Source of the DNA: Hymenobacter qilianensis
GTDB lineage: Bacteria; Bacteroidota; Bacteroidia; Cytophagales; Hymenobacteraceae
Assembly (NCBI RefSeq): GCF_014489555.1
Contig: NZ_CP060786.1
Span: forward strand, 1 to 64,000
Reading direction: 5' to 3'
Length of the DNA: 64,000 nucleotides
The position numbers were made by a program, and so were the translations under genes. Position 1 is the stretch's first letter. Each line of letters starts with the position of its first letter. Positions 1 to 8,115 of the stretch are shown piece by piece. The notes under the pieces are model-generated. The model saw nothing but the letters and a program-made list of their open reading frames with translations, was not told the DNA's origin and made no database searches.

Positions 1-249
1 GTTGTTCCCGCCAAAGCAGAATATGCGGAGCATGTGAAAGCAGCCGAGGACTATTATGGCCTGAACAGGGTCGAACTCAGAAACTACCGCTATAAGACCT
101 ACAAAATCTATCGGGTGTTAAAACGCTCGCTTCCAAACCTTTCGGATGAAACGCTAAAAGCAGAAGTATTACAGCAGCTCGAAGAGATGCGTACTAACGA
201 CTACTTATTTGCTGGAATGAACAGGTATTTCGAGGCCCAGTCCTCTTAG
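1..249 (+). CDS. hypothetical protein, C-terminal part only
   Basis: The frame is open from the first base of the window and ends at TAG near 247-249, so the visible 83 codons are probably the 3' end of a longer gene. A GTG at 34 could serve as an internal start, giving 71 residues, but nothing marks it as a real start. The visible protein is rich in Lys, Arg, Tyr and Leu, with a charged helical C-terminus, and has no signal or membrane segment. I do not recognise a family. It converges with the Argonaute operon on the opposite strand, with a hairpin between them. Confidence 0.4.
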   Translation, partial: VVPAKAEYAEHVKAAEDYYGLNRVELRNYRYKTYKIYRVLKRSLPNLSDETLKAEVLQQLEEMRTNDYLFAGMNRYFEAQSS

Positions 250-444
250 TAACCGGCTGGTGCGCCAAATACAAGACCTGCACGCAATTAGGCAAGGAGC
301 AGCTGCCGCGACTACGGGGCTGGGGCCGCCAATGTAAATGCATTGCCTAACAGCGGCAAGTCAAACTACTTTAGGTAGCCTTGCCCTTAAGCAGTAAAAC
401 GGTAAATCCTCAGTGATCAGATTAAGCCAAAGATGGGCTGGCCC

Positions 445-474
445 ATTCTATGGCTTTCAATGAAGCCATAGAAT
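445..474. terminator. 12-bp stem hairpin between convergent genes
   Basis: ATTCTATGGCTT (445-456) and AAGCCATAGAAT (463-474) form a perfect 12-bp stem around a 6-nt loop. It lies between the end of the rightward partial gene (249) and the end of the leftward Argonaute gene (637), where a shared terminator would be expected. There is no strong T-run on either side, so intrinsic termination is an inference. The rest of 250-636 shows no gene that I can support. Confidence 0.4.
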
Positions 475-636
475 CAGTTAACGATTGACGAAATAGTATG
501 GAACGCCTAAAACTCTAAAATGGATCGAAGCGAAGTTAATCGGGTAATGTAGTAAGAGTAGCAACCTTGTCCACCCGTGAAACAACTTGGTGGTTAATAA
601 TCAGCCATCATAACAATTGCTGTCTCCTAACTATAG

Positions 637-2255
637 CTACATATAGAAATAGTATTTATCAGGCAAGGTTGCATCTTCTTCAGCATACTGAATAATTTCG
701 CCTACTTTTTGTGCAAAACGAAGCGTGATAGGCAGACTATCGAAAAAATTGCAGTTGTTGAAGTTAAGCTTTGTAAGCGCCATAATTTCGTCAGCCACAC
801 GGCGCAAAGTGGACTCACCCTCAAAGATGGATATTTCCAGTGGGTGCGGTATATGCTGGCCCGGAAAGGTTTCATAGTAAGGCACGTAGCCGGTGGTGTA
901 TAATACACCCGTTTGACGGTCTAGAGGCAGTAGGGTGCCGCGCATTACCGGGTACTTGCCGCGCCGGCGGAGCAGTTTTATCGAGGAGCTTTTTACTGTC
1001 ACGAGGTCAATATTGACGTGCTCATCCAAAGCAGCCCGAATACCATCTTTTAGCCCCTCTACTTCGGCATAATCGGGATGCGTAGCTGAATTCCAGAAGT
1101 CCGTGGTTTTGTGAATCACTACCCGATTAGGGGCCACATTCTGATTGAACTTCTTGTACTTCTGCACAATGTCCTGAATCAGCTCCTTAGCGTAGTCGTA
1201 ACTTAGGTGTGGGGCTGGCGTGTTATGTTCGTCGGCATCCCACTTGAACATCTTACCAATAAAGACGATACCTTTTCCCTCGTAGTTAAACGCTTGGGCA
1301 ATGCTGGACCGGACTAGGTTGTTCTCCGCGTTCAGCACCTTGTGGAAGCTAATGCCAATAAAGCATGTATGCTTGTCTTTTAAAGTTAGCGTCCAAGGCG
1401 TACCAACATTTTTGTAGTAGTTGGCCACTACGAAATTCCAGGCCTGCATTGACAGGTCTTGCATCGACTTTTTCTTGCCCAGAATAGTATCTTCCAGGAT
1501 GATTTGTACCGGAATGGCGTTAGGCAGCGAAATCAACTGGGCCTTCAGATACCGACGCAGGTTAAAAAATAGATTGCCTTTGAAAGGAATGGAGGACAGC
1601 TTCTTAAATACTGTAGAGGGGATGACAATAAAGCAGATGTTGGGAAGTGACAGGCTGTTTTCTAACAGGTCAACATACGCCTCACGGTAGAGATCACAAA
1701 TAGCTACGGTCCGATCAAATAGGGTCCGGTCTGGCTCCGTCAGTATCTCCTGAATGCGGGTTTCCCGTACGGCCTTATTGTTGGCTTCATCGTTGATGAA
1801 CGCACACTGAAAAACTGACTCTTTATTAAAACCAGGAAAGTCAGGGTTTAAGCGCTTGTTCTTAAAAACTTCCTCGGCTTCTGTTGACTCGCTCCCCTCA
1901 TCGTCCTTTATTTCTTCCTCATCTGCCAACTCATCCCCAGCGGATTTTTTCCGAATAGCAAACTCTCGTCGTCATCATAATCGACAACCTGCCCATCCGT
2001 AATTTTGCCGCCCAACTTGATTTTTACGGGGCTGTCCGAGGCTTCTATAGTGCCCTCAAATTGCTTAATCCACTCCTGTGCCTTCTCAATGCCGTGCTGT
2101 GTACCTAGCAACGCATAGTGAATTTCAGAGCGATGGGTTTTGTTGCTAGTCGAGAAAAAGCCACCAATAGTAATGCCTTGCTTGGGGTCTTGGCTCTGGC
2201 GGTCGTCGCCAAATTCTAACAGAGGTTCGCTCAGTAGTTCAGGTTTGGGCAGCAT
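637..2255 (-). CDS. short prokaryotic Argonaute (MID-PIWI), frame broken at an A6 run
   Basis: Two frames together make one short pAgo of about 539 residues. The first (2255 to 1908) holds the N-terminal MID part, beginning LPKPELLSEPLLEFG. The second (down to 637) holds the rest: LNPDFPGFNKES, a PIWI core and the family-typical C-terminus LPITLRFAQKVGEII. The frames join at A6 (1945-1950 on the plus strand); a seventh A would give a continuous protein through an acidic linker. As written, the 3' frame could also start at TTG 1929, or be reached by -1 slippage on A-AAA-AAT. Short pAgos lack the slicer tetrad and act as guide-dependent sensors that activate an associated effector. The gene starts 2 bp after the DUF4365-APAZ gene, as in SPARDA-type defence pairs. 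The homology call is firm; the reason for the break is uncertain. Confidence 0.85.
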
Positions 2256-2257
2256 AG

Positions 2258-3658
2258 TTAGTCGAATAAGCCGGGTAAGGTTAGCTGGGGGCGAGGGGTA
2301 GCCGCCGGGCGCCCCTTCTGGCGGAGCGACATTTTCTCCCCTTCGAGCGGAATGCCAAACGGCACATCGAAGTTGACTGCGTTGCCTAGGGTAATTGAAG
2401 CCTGATTGACAGCCGTCCCGTCGAAAATCGTGATTTCACTGCCGCTACGAGCCAGGAAATCGTGCCAGAAATGCAGTTGACTCAGCACGCCATCGTTCCA
2501 CACTCGTGCGTTGAGATAATTGGTATAGCGCGTGATTTTGTCGCCCGGGAGTGGCGTCGTGCGGTCCAAAGTAAAAAGGTACTTAGGGCTCACCACGAGC
2601 AACACTCGGTCCTCTACAAAGAGCGGCTGTAAGCTGACGGCTGCGTGGCGGTAGAATTTATCAGCAGCGTATTCATAGTATTTCACCACTGTTTTTTCAA
2701 TCTTCTTACGGTGTACGCGCGAGGTGTAACTGGCCATTCGTTCCACTTCAGGCTCACGCAGTGTGAAGTAATAGCGCCGAAAGTCCCGCTGAAACTTCAA
2801 CCCGCGCTTGCCCATAAAGTCGCGGATGTACTCGTTGAGCAGCTCCACATAGTGACTACGTAGCACGGCCGAATCCACCACATCTCGGAACAGATACTCG
2901 GTGCGCTTCTGCCCCTCGGAAATTACGTGCACGAAGAACTTCTGGAACGTCTTTTCCAATGGCACAAAAGTATAGACCAGCGAATTATTGATGATAAAAT
3001 AAGGAGCTTCGTCGTTGGTGATGTTCTTGAAGATATCCTTCTTGCTTTTGTAGTGGGTTGGATACGTAAACAGCTGGCGGGGCACTGAGCGGAAGGGCCA
3101 CATATTCGTATCTAGGACTTCCGTCGCCGTGTAATCGACCCGGCCGGCAAACGAAGCGCGGTACTTCACATCAAACCCATGTTGGCCAGCCACCAACAAG
3201 TTGTCGGTTTTGGAGAACACGATAGGATTAGTCTTGCGTTTTCCCATCTTTTGCAAGCGGACCTCGTCTACCCCGCTTACTAGCTTGCAATACAGTTTTT
3301 CTTCTCCTTTACGCCCGTCAAATACGACCAATAGCACCTCGTACCCATATTGTCGGTAGCTGCGCCAGTAGTCTAAATCTGCATCCTTCGGGTAGAATGA
3401 AAAGCTTTCTGCAGTCTCATCCTGCATGTAGCTTTTTTCCGATTGGGTTGATTTAATCTGGACCTTCAGCGTCTGTGAAATGGGACGGGTCTTACCATCA
3501 GCGGTGATTTCCGTCAGCTCGACTTCACCATCAATGCCAAAGTCGTTTTTAGTCGTCTCGCGCCAGATTATATAGGGCTGATGGCGATTACAATAATTCT
3601 CGAAGGCATTGACGCCTCGTTCTCCCACAATGTGCGAAGCAAGTACGGTCTTTGGCAT
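2258..3658 (-). CDS. DUF4365 nuclease (DREN)-APAZ effector protein
   Basis: A 466-residue protein with two parts. Residues about 10-170 match the DUF4365 restriction-endonuclease-like fold, with NDFGIDGEVEL (Asp43) followed by VQIKS (Gln67, Lys69), a D...QxK version of the PD-(D/E)XK core. The C-terminal part (about 320-450), containing KFYRHAAVSLQPLF and LSQLHFWHDFL, resembles the APAZ domain that binds short Argonautes. It is the first gene of the operon and ends 2 bp before the pAgo start. In characterised SPARDA systems, target recognition by pAgo unleashes collateral nuclease activity of the DREN domain and aborts invasion by plasmids or phage. That function is inferred here from architecture and context. 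The frame is intact. The ATG at 3658 is preceded by about 390 bp of AT-rich control DNA. Confidence 0.85.
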   Translation of the reverse strand: MPKTVLASHIVGERGVNAFENYCNRHQPYIIWRETTKNDFGIDGEVELTEITADGKTRPISQTLKVQIKSTQSEKSYMQDETAESFSFYPKDADLDYWRSYRQYGYEVLLVVFDGRKGEEKLYCKLVSGVDEVRLQKMGKRKTNPIVFSKTDNLLVAGQHGFDVKYRASFAGRVDYTATEVLDTNMWPFRSVPRQLFTYPTHYKSKKDIFKNITNDEAPYFIINNSLVYTFVPLEKTFQKFFVHVISEGQKRTEYLFRDVVDSAVLRSHYVELLNEYIRDFMGKRGLKFQRDFRRYYFTLREPEVERMASYTSRVHRKKIEKTVVKYYEYAADKFYRHAAVSLQPLFVEDRVLLVVSPKYLFTLDRTTPLPGDKITRYTNYLNARVWNDGVLSQLHFWHDFLARSGSEITIFDGTAVNQASITLGNAVNFDVPFGIPLEGEKMSLRQKGRPAATPRPQLTLPGLFD

Positions 3659-3789
3659 CTACTAAGTATTTGAGCATGCATATAATACACAAGATAGCCG
3701 TTAAAGCGACGATAAATCACTTAGCTAATTACAATTTTAGCTTAATTGTTAAATTGTTTAAGACAGATCTATCTGTTCAGCTATGCTTG

Positions 3790-3806
3790 TACTACTCCTA
3801 ATAGTA
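3790..3806. promoter_or_regulatory. candidate operator TACTA-N7-TAGTA upstream of the Argonaute operon
   Basis: TACTACTCCTAATAGTA matches the palindrome in front of umuD (5523-5539) at 15 of 17 positions, including the central TCCTA. It lies 132 bp upstream of the DREN-APAZ start and 247 bp upstream of the rightward nuclease/PIN pair, so it could control either side. A second palindrome, ACAGAT-CT-ATCTGT, sits at 3763-3776. The rest of 3659-4052 is AT-rich and shows no gene. The binding protein is unknown; an SOS-type repressor is suggested only by the shared site at umuDC. Confidence 0.5.
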
Positions 3807-4052
3807 AATGGATTAAGGCGTACAAATGCTGCAGCTAGTAGCCTAAAGCCATTAAATATCATCAGTAATAAACCTAGCATAATACCTGAATCGCAGATAC
3901 CTCATCCAGCCTTCAACGGCTGGTAATTGAGCCTTACAAAAATGACACAGACTGAGTGTATCAACCCAAAACAACTGACCCCGTAGTATATCAAGCACGT
4001 ATATTTGTGAAAACAGTCACTTTCAGTCTACGCTTGGCTTGCTTTATAGTCT

Positions 4053-4508
4053 ATGTATACTTCAACTTCTCGCTTGCGGGCGGATTTGCTTGTGAAGTCT
4101 GAGGATGGTACTACACAGCTAATCATTGAAGCCAAAAAGTCCAGTAGGGCTGATATAGTTGGCGTGGCTCAAGTGATAAGGGAGCAAGTGACAGCTACTG
4201 TTTCCAGTAGCTACTTCTTATTCATTAGCACGCAAAAGTTCTGGCTGTGGCCTCCGCTTGCGATGGAGCCAACCTATGAAGGCGACACTGCCACCCTGCT
4301 GGAGCGGTATGTCGACTTAACTAAAGTGCCACTGATTACCCTTGGTGGTCGCGAGTTTGAGTTGCTGATTTATTCTTGGCTCAGCTCGATCATCTTTAAG
4401 CCTGCCACTACCTTGTTAGAAATGCCTGGGCAACAGTGGTTGGTAACAACAGGGTTGCATCCCCTAATCTATAAGGGGTATATTCACTTGGAGGCAGAAG
4501 TAGGATAA
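4053..4508 (+). CDS. small PD-(D/E)XK-like nuclease-domain protein
   Basis: A 151-residue protein. The N-terminus carries RADLLV (Asp11) followed by LIIEAKKS (Glu26, Lys28), which fits the D-Xn-ExK signature of restriction-endonuclease-like folds. Hydrophobic strands such as SSYFLFIST and the WLWPP segment follow. No partner domain is visible, and it is short for a free-standing endonuclease. Its TAA overlaps the ATG of the PIN-domain gene by one base (TAATG), indicating translational coupling. I do not know a named family for the pair. The nuclease call rests on motif pattern only, and a non-catalytic sensor role is possible. Confidence 0.5.
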   Translation: MYTSTSRLRADLLVKSEDGTTQLIIEAKKSSRADIVGVAQVIREQVTATVSSSYFLFISTQKFWLWPPLAMEPTYEGDTATLLERYVDLTKVPLITLGGREFELLIYSWLSSIIFKPATTLLEMPGQQWLVTTGLHPLIYKGYIHLEAEVG

Positions 4509-5119
4509 TGCACGTTTTTCTGGAGACTAACTTCGTACTGGAGTTGGCACTGCGCCAGCAGGAGTACAACTATTGCGAGCGCATCCGACAACAGGCACGA
4601 AGCACTCCACCACCTTATACGCTTTATGTGCCTCACTACGCGTTAAGTGAGGCTTTTCAGCGATTACGACCGTTGAAAAGTGAGCGAGCCCAGTATGAGC
4701 AATATGTGCTTACACAGATTGAGCAGCATCTACGGGAAGATGACAGCGATGCCGATGCAATGGATGCGTTTAAACGGACACTAACCACATTGCTGGCTGA
4801 ACGTACGCGTACTCAAACACAACGGCTCTACTCAATAGTAGCCGAACTTATAGAAGAAGCTCCCGGTCCGGCCCTTACGCCAACTAGTGTAGCAGAAGCG
4901 CAGGAGTTAGCCGAACGACACGGGTTGCAAGTACAAGACGCGCTCATTTATGCTTGTGTATTAGCCGCAATGCGTGAGCTACCGGCCGATGCCCCAAAGC
5001 TATTTGTTTCGCGCAACAGACAGGACTTTAGTAAGTCATCTATATTAGAAGAGCTTAATAGGCTAAATAGCGATTACGTGGCTACCTTTCAGGCTGCTGC
5101 AGGTAAGCTGCGAGTTTGA
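4508..5119 (+). CDS. PIN-domain protein
   Basis: A 203-residue protein starting MHVFLETNFVLELAL, the usual first strand of PIN-fold RNases, except that the first catalytic Asp is replaced by Glu6. LSEAF near residue 48, VQDALIYA near 143 and LFVSRNRQDFS near 167 line up with the remaining acidic and C-terminal PIN motifs. The middle (about 55-120) is a long charged helical insertion, which makes it larger than VapC toxins (about 130 residues). The upstream partner looks like a PD-(D/E)XK protein rather than an antitoxin with a DNA-binding fold. RNase activity, toxicity or a defence role is inference; location beside SPARDA and umuDC suggests a stress or defence function. Confidence 0.6.
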   Translation: MHVFLETNFVLELALRQQEYNYCERIRQQARSTPPPYTLYVPHYALSEAFQRLRPLKSERAQYEQYVLTQIEQHLREDDSDADAMDAFKRTLTTLLAERTRTQTQRLYSIVAELIEEAPGPALTPTSVAEAQELAERHGLQVQDALIYACVLAAMRELPADAPKLFVSRNRQDFSKSSILEELNRLNSDYVATFQAAAGKLRV

Positions 5120-5522
5120 AGCGTAACTAGTCAAAGCATACAGAAAAATTATACACTGGCGGGCTATATCATGTTCAGACTGTCAGAGCATTTATTCGTG
5201 CGCAAGTACCGACTCGACCTATTACCGTAGGCACGGAGGGCATCGAGTTGTAGGTGCAGCTGTTGCTGCTGAGTGGACACCCGCGCGTAGCCTCAAATCA
5301 TGGCTTAGTCTTAAAAAGTCAGTAAATCCTAAGATGCTGACACATTGATTCATGAGACAACAATTCGAGACTTTTTATCGGCCTTGATAGCCATTTTACG
5401 AATCCTACCCGATCGTTATTTGAGTCTACGGAAACGGTCCTTTTATAGGGTGACCGAGGCATGGACTGGTGATTTGGCCCTGCTTATGTAACTTCTTTCA
5501 CTACATTTTTTAGCAATTTTTA
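5120..5522. other. intergenic stretch, no gene supported
   Basis: About 400 bp between the PIN gene and the umuD control site. Only very short frames with frequent stops are present, and nothing recognisable was found. Codon use does not resemble the neighbouring GC-rich umuDC. It may mark a junction between the AT-richer defence patch and the GC-rich segment that follows. Confidence 0.4.
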
Positions 5523-5552
5523 TACTAATCCTATTAGTAATACGTATCTTAG
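5523..5552 (+). promoter_or_regulatory. umuDC promoter region with 17-bp palindromic operator
   Basis: TACTAATCCTATTAGTA (5523-5539) is a perfect 7-3-7 inverted repeat. It is followed by TATCTTAG (5545-5552), close to the Bacteroidota -7 box TAnnTTTG. The palindrome would therefore lie between the -33 and -7 elements, a classic repressor position, about 39 bp before the preferred umuD start. UmuDC genes are commonly SOS-controlled, so a LexA-type repressor is the natural candidate. The near-identical site at 3790-3806 is described separately. Confidence 0.55.
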
Positions 5553-5578
5553 GGGCCGTGCTCTTCCCTCCTCCCCCT

Positions 5579-6046
5579 ATGCGTGCTGTTGAACTGCTGC
5601 CCGTCCCCGACTCGGACACCTCGTTTCTGCTACCCCTGTTCAGCTGCCAGGTCTCGGCGGGCTTCCCCTCCCCGGCCTCGGACCACGTGGACGAGACCTT
5701 TGATCTGAACCGCCTCTTGCTGCGCCACCCCGACGCGACGTACCTGGTGCGCGTGATCGGGGAGAGCATGAGCGGGGCCGAGATCCACGCCGGGGATCTG
5801 CTGGCCGTGGACAAGCAGCTCGAAGCCGACCATAACCACATCGTGGTGGCCGTGGTGGAGGGCGAATGCACGGTCAAGCGCTTAGTGTGCGAGCACGGCA
5901 CCTGGTGGCTTAAGCCCGAGAACCCGGCCTATGAACCCTGGCAGATTCACGACGCGGACCAGGTGCAAATCTGGGGCGTGGTCACCCACGTCTTGCACGA
6001 GCTGGTGCCGGGCAAATTGTCGGCCTTACTGCGCACCCGCGACTAG
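5579..6046 (+). CDS. umuD: UmuD-like S24 family autoprotease (LexA fold)
   Basis: About 155 residues from ATG 5579; a GTG at 5558 would add seven residues including a proline run and is less likely. VSAGFPSPASD carries the self-cleavage site (Ala27-Gly28). GESMSGA gives the nucleophile Ser63 and CTVKRL the general base Lys100, close to the E. coli spacing of Ser60/Lys97. RecA-stimulated cleavage yields UmuD', which with UmuC forms the translesion polymerase Pol V. It is 3 bp upstream of umuC and clearly co-transcribed. The palindrome at 5523-5539 probably regulates both genes. Plasmid-borne umuDC homologues are well known (MucAB, ImpAB types). Confidence 0.9.
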   Translation: MRAVELLPVPDSDTSFLLPLFSCQVSAGFPSPASDHVDETFDLNRLLLRHPDATYLVRVIGESMSGAEIHAGDLLAVDKQLEADHNHIVVAVVEGECTVKRLVCEHGTWWLKPENPAYEPWQIHDADQVQIWGVVTHVLHELVPGKLSALLRTRD

Positions 6047-6049
6047 CGT

Positions 6050-7348
6050 ATGTTCGGATTGGTCGACTGCAACAACTTTTACGTGTCCTGCGAGCGGGTC
6101 TTCCAGCCCCGCCTGGAGGGCCGGCCCGTGGTGGTCTTATCCAACAACGACGGGTGCCTTATTTCACGCAGTTCGGAGGCCAAGGCCCTGGGCCTGCAGA
6201 TGGGCGACCCTTACTTCCAGGTCAAGCCCCTGCTGCTGCAGCACGACGTGGCCGTCTTCTCCTCCAACTATGCCCTCTACGGGGATATGTCCCGGCGGGT
6301 GATGTGGTATCTAGGTCAGGTGGTGCCCGAGGTGGAGATCTACTCCATCGACGAGGCTTTCCTGGACCTGCAAGGGCTGGAGCGCTTTGTGGTCGACAGC
6401 CTGGAGTCGTTCGCCCGCACCATCCGGGCGAACGTGCTGGCCCGCACGGGCATCCCCACCTGCGTGGGCGTGGCCCCCACCAAGACCCTGGCTAAGCTGG
6501 CCAACCGCCTAGCCAAGAAGAACCCGGACATGGGTGGCGTGTGCTACCTCGACACCGACGAGCGCCAGCGCTGGGCCCTGGCCCAGGTAGCGGTAGAGGA
6601 CGTGTGGGGCATCGGCCGCCAATACGCCCAAAAGCTCTACGCGGCCGGCATCACCACGGCGGCGGGTCTGGCTGGCTGCTCCGAGGCTTTCGCCCGCCAG
6701 CACCTGGGGGGAGTCGTCGGCGCCCGCCTCGTGCGGGAGTTGCAGGGCTATCCCTGCCTGGGCTTGGCCCCGAGCGAAGACGGCACGCTCGCGCGCCGCA
6801 GCCTGTGCTGCTCGCGCACGTTCGGCAAGCCGCTAAGTGCGTTTCCCGACGTATTGGGAGCCGTGAGTGCGTTTGCTTCCCGGGCAGCCGAGAAGCTACG
6901 CCGGCAAGGCGATGCCGCGCATACCATGACGGTGTTCCTGAGTAAGAGCCGCTTTGGAACCGAGCCCCCACCCTATTCCTGCTCCACCCTGTTCACGCTG
7001 CCGGTGGCGACCAACGACACGGTGGAGTTGGTGCGCTACGCCCGGGCCGCGCTGAAAAAACTCTGGCAGCCGGGGATGCGCTACACCAAGGCCGGCGTAA
7101 TCCTCGACGGGCTGGAGCCCGCCGGGCAAACCCAACTGACCTTGTTTGAGGCCGCACCCGTCTCGGAAAAGCGCCTTCGCCTGATGGCCGAGCTGGACGC
7201 TCTGAACCGCCGCTTTGGCCAAGGCACGGTGCAGCTCGCCGCCACGGCCCTAGCGCCCGGCCAGCACGTCGCTCCCTGGGCCGGGCAAGCGCAGTGGCGC
7301 ACGCCGCAGTATACCACCCGACTGGAAGACTTTCTACTGGTTGGTTAA
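6050..7348 (+). CDS. umuC: Y-family DNA polymerase UmuC (Pol V catalytic subunit)
   Basis: 432 residues, normal for UmuC. The N-terminal DCNNFYVSCERVF (Asp6) and YSIDEAFLDL near residue 100 supply the metal-binding acidic residues of Y-family polymerases. GIPTCVGVAPTKTLAKLAN and the helix-hairpin segment VWGIGRQYAQKLY follow, and the C-terminal part has the UmuC-specific little-finger region. It acts at stalled forks to copy damaged DNA, with UmuD' and RecA. The start is 3 bp after the umuD stop, implying coupled translation. The frame is intact across a GC-rich gene, unlike many neighbours. Confidence 0.95.
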   Translation: MFGLVDCNNFYVSCERVFQPRLEGRPVVVLSNNDGCLISRSSEAKALGLQMGDPYFQVKPLLLQHDVAVFSSNYALYGDMSRRVMWYLGQVVPEVEIYSIDEAFLDLQGLERFVVDSLESFARTIRANVLARTGIPTCVGVAPTKTLAKLANRLAKKNPDMGGVCYLDTDERQRWALAQVAVEDVWGIGRQYAQKLYAAGITTAAGLAGCSEAFARQHLGGVVGARLVRELQGYPCLGLAPSEDGTLARRSLCCSRTFGKPLSAFPDVLGAVSAFASRAAEKLRRQGDAAHTMTVFLSKSRFGTEPPPYSCSTLFTLPVATNDTVELVRYARAALKKLWQPGMRYTKAGVILDGLEPAGQTQLTLFEAAPVSEKRLRLMAELDALNRRFGQGTVQLAATALAPGQHVAPWAGQAQWRTPQYTTRLEDFLLVG

Positions 7349-7552
7349 GCTTGTGACTCAGCTGGCGTTCTACTAAATGTACTGTTAAGCACCCCACGAC
7401 ACAGGTGACATATTACCTGCTCATGGGGGCCTAATCTATGGGGAGCATGGTTACGAAATTGTATAAGTTCTAAACCGGATTCTATAAAACTCCCCGCTTA
7501 CCCAGCCCGTAACTTTGCGGATACGCCGGGACCATCCCAGTCTGCTCTCTTT

Positions 7553-7948
7553 GTGAAACGCTACGTCAGCCTGTTTCTGCTCTTTAGCTACCTGCTGTCC
7601 AGCCCTGGGCTGGTCTACAGCATGCACTTCTGTGGGCAGGCCCTGACGGCGGTAACGGTCACCCCCGACGCGGATAAGCACTGCTGCTGCCAAGATACCG
7701 GCGCGCCGGACTGCGGCTGCTGCCACGATCAGGAAGTCGTCAGCGCGGCCCAGGACCTGCAGCTGACGGCGACCCATTTCCAGCTGCAGGCGCCCGAGGT
7801 GGCCCCCACCCCGGCCCTGTTGCCAGTGGTCTGGCAGCTAACCCAGCTAGCGTACCCCGTCGATGAGCCGGCCACCCGCCTGCTGGCGCACGCCGCGCCC
7901 CCGCCCGAGTGCCCCGCCTACGTGCGCGGGCACGCCTTTTTGATTTAG
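7553..7948 (+). CDS. HYC_CC_PP family secreted protein
   Basis: 131 residues from GTG 7553. A signal peptide (KRYVSLFLLFSYLLSSPGLVYS) precedes MHFCG, a Cys-rich middle (HCCCQD, CGCCHD) and a C-terminal APPPE segment. These are the marks of the HYC_CC_PP family, small periplasmic proteins found in Bacteroidota directly ahead of metal-efflux RND genes. The Cys and His clusters suggest copper binding, but the exact role is not established. The gene lies about 170 bp upstream of cusA, same strand, and probably opens the cus operon. Confidence 0.75.
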   Translation: MKRYVSLFLLFSYLLSSPGLVYSMHFCGQALTAVTVTPDADKHCCCQDTGAPDCGCCHDQEVVSAAQDLQLTATHFQLQAPEVAPTPALLPVVWQLTQLAYPVDEPATRLLAHAAPPPECPAYVRGHAFLI

Positions 7949-8115
7949 CGTTCGGGTTGCTACTCGCTTCCCCCGGCCAGTTGGCTGCGGGGCTTTTGGG
8001 CTTGCCCGTGGTAGAGCGGCTGGGCCCCTATCCCGGCTGTCTGGCCCGCTGATGTCCCCACCCGGGGTTTCCGGCGCGGCCGTGCCCACCCATCCTTCTT
8101 GCTGCTAATCAGATT

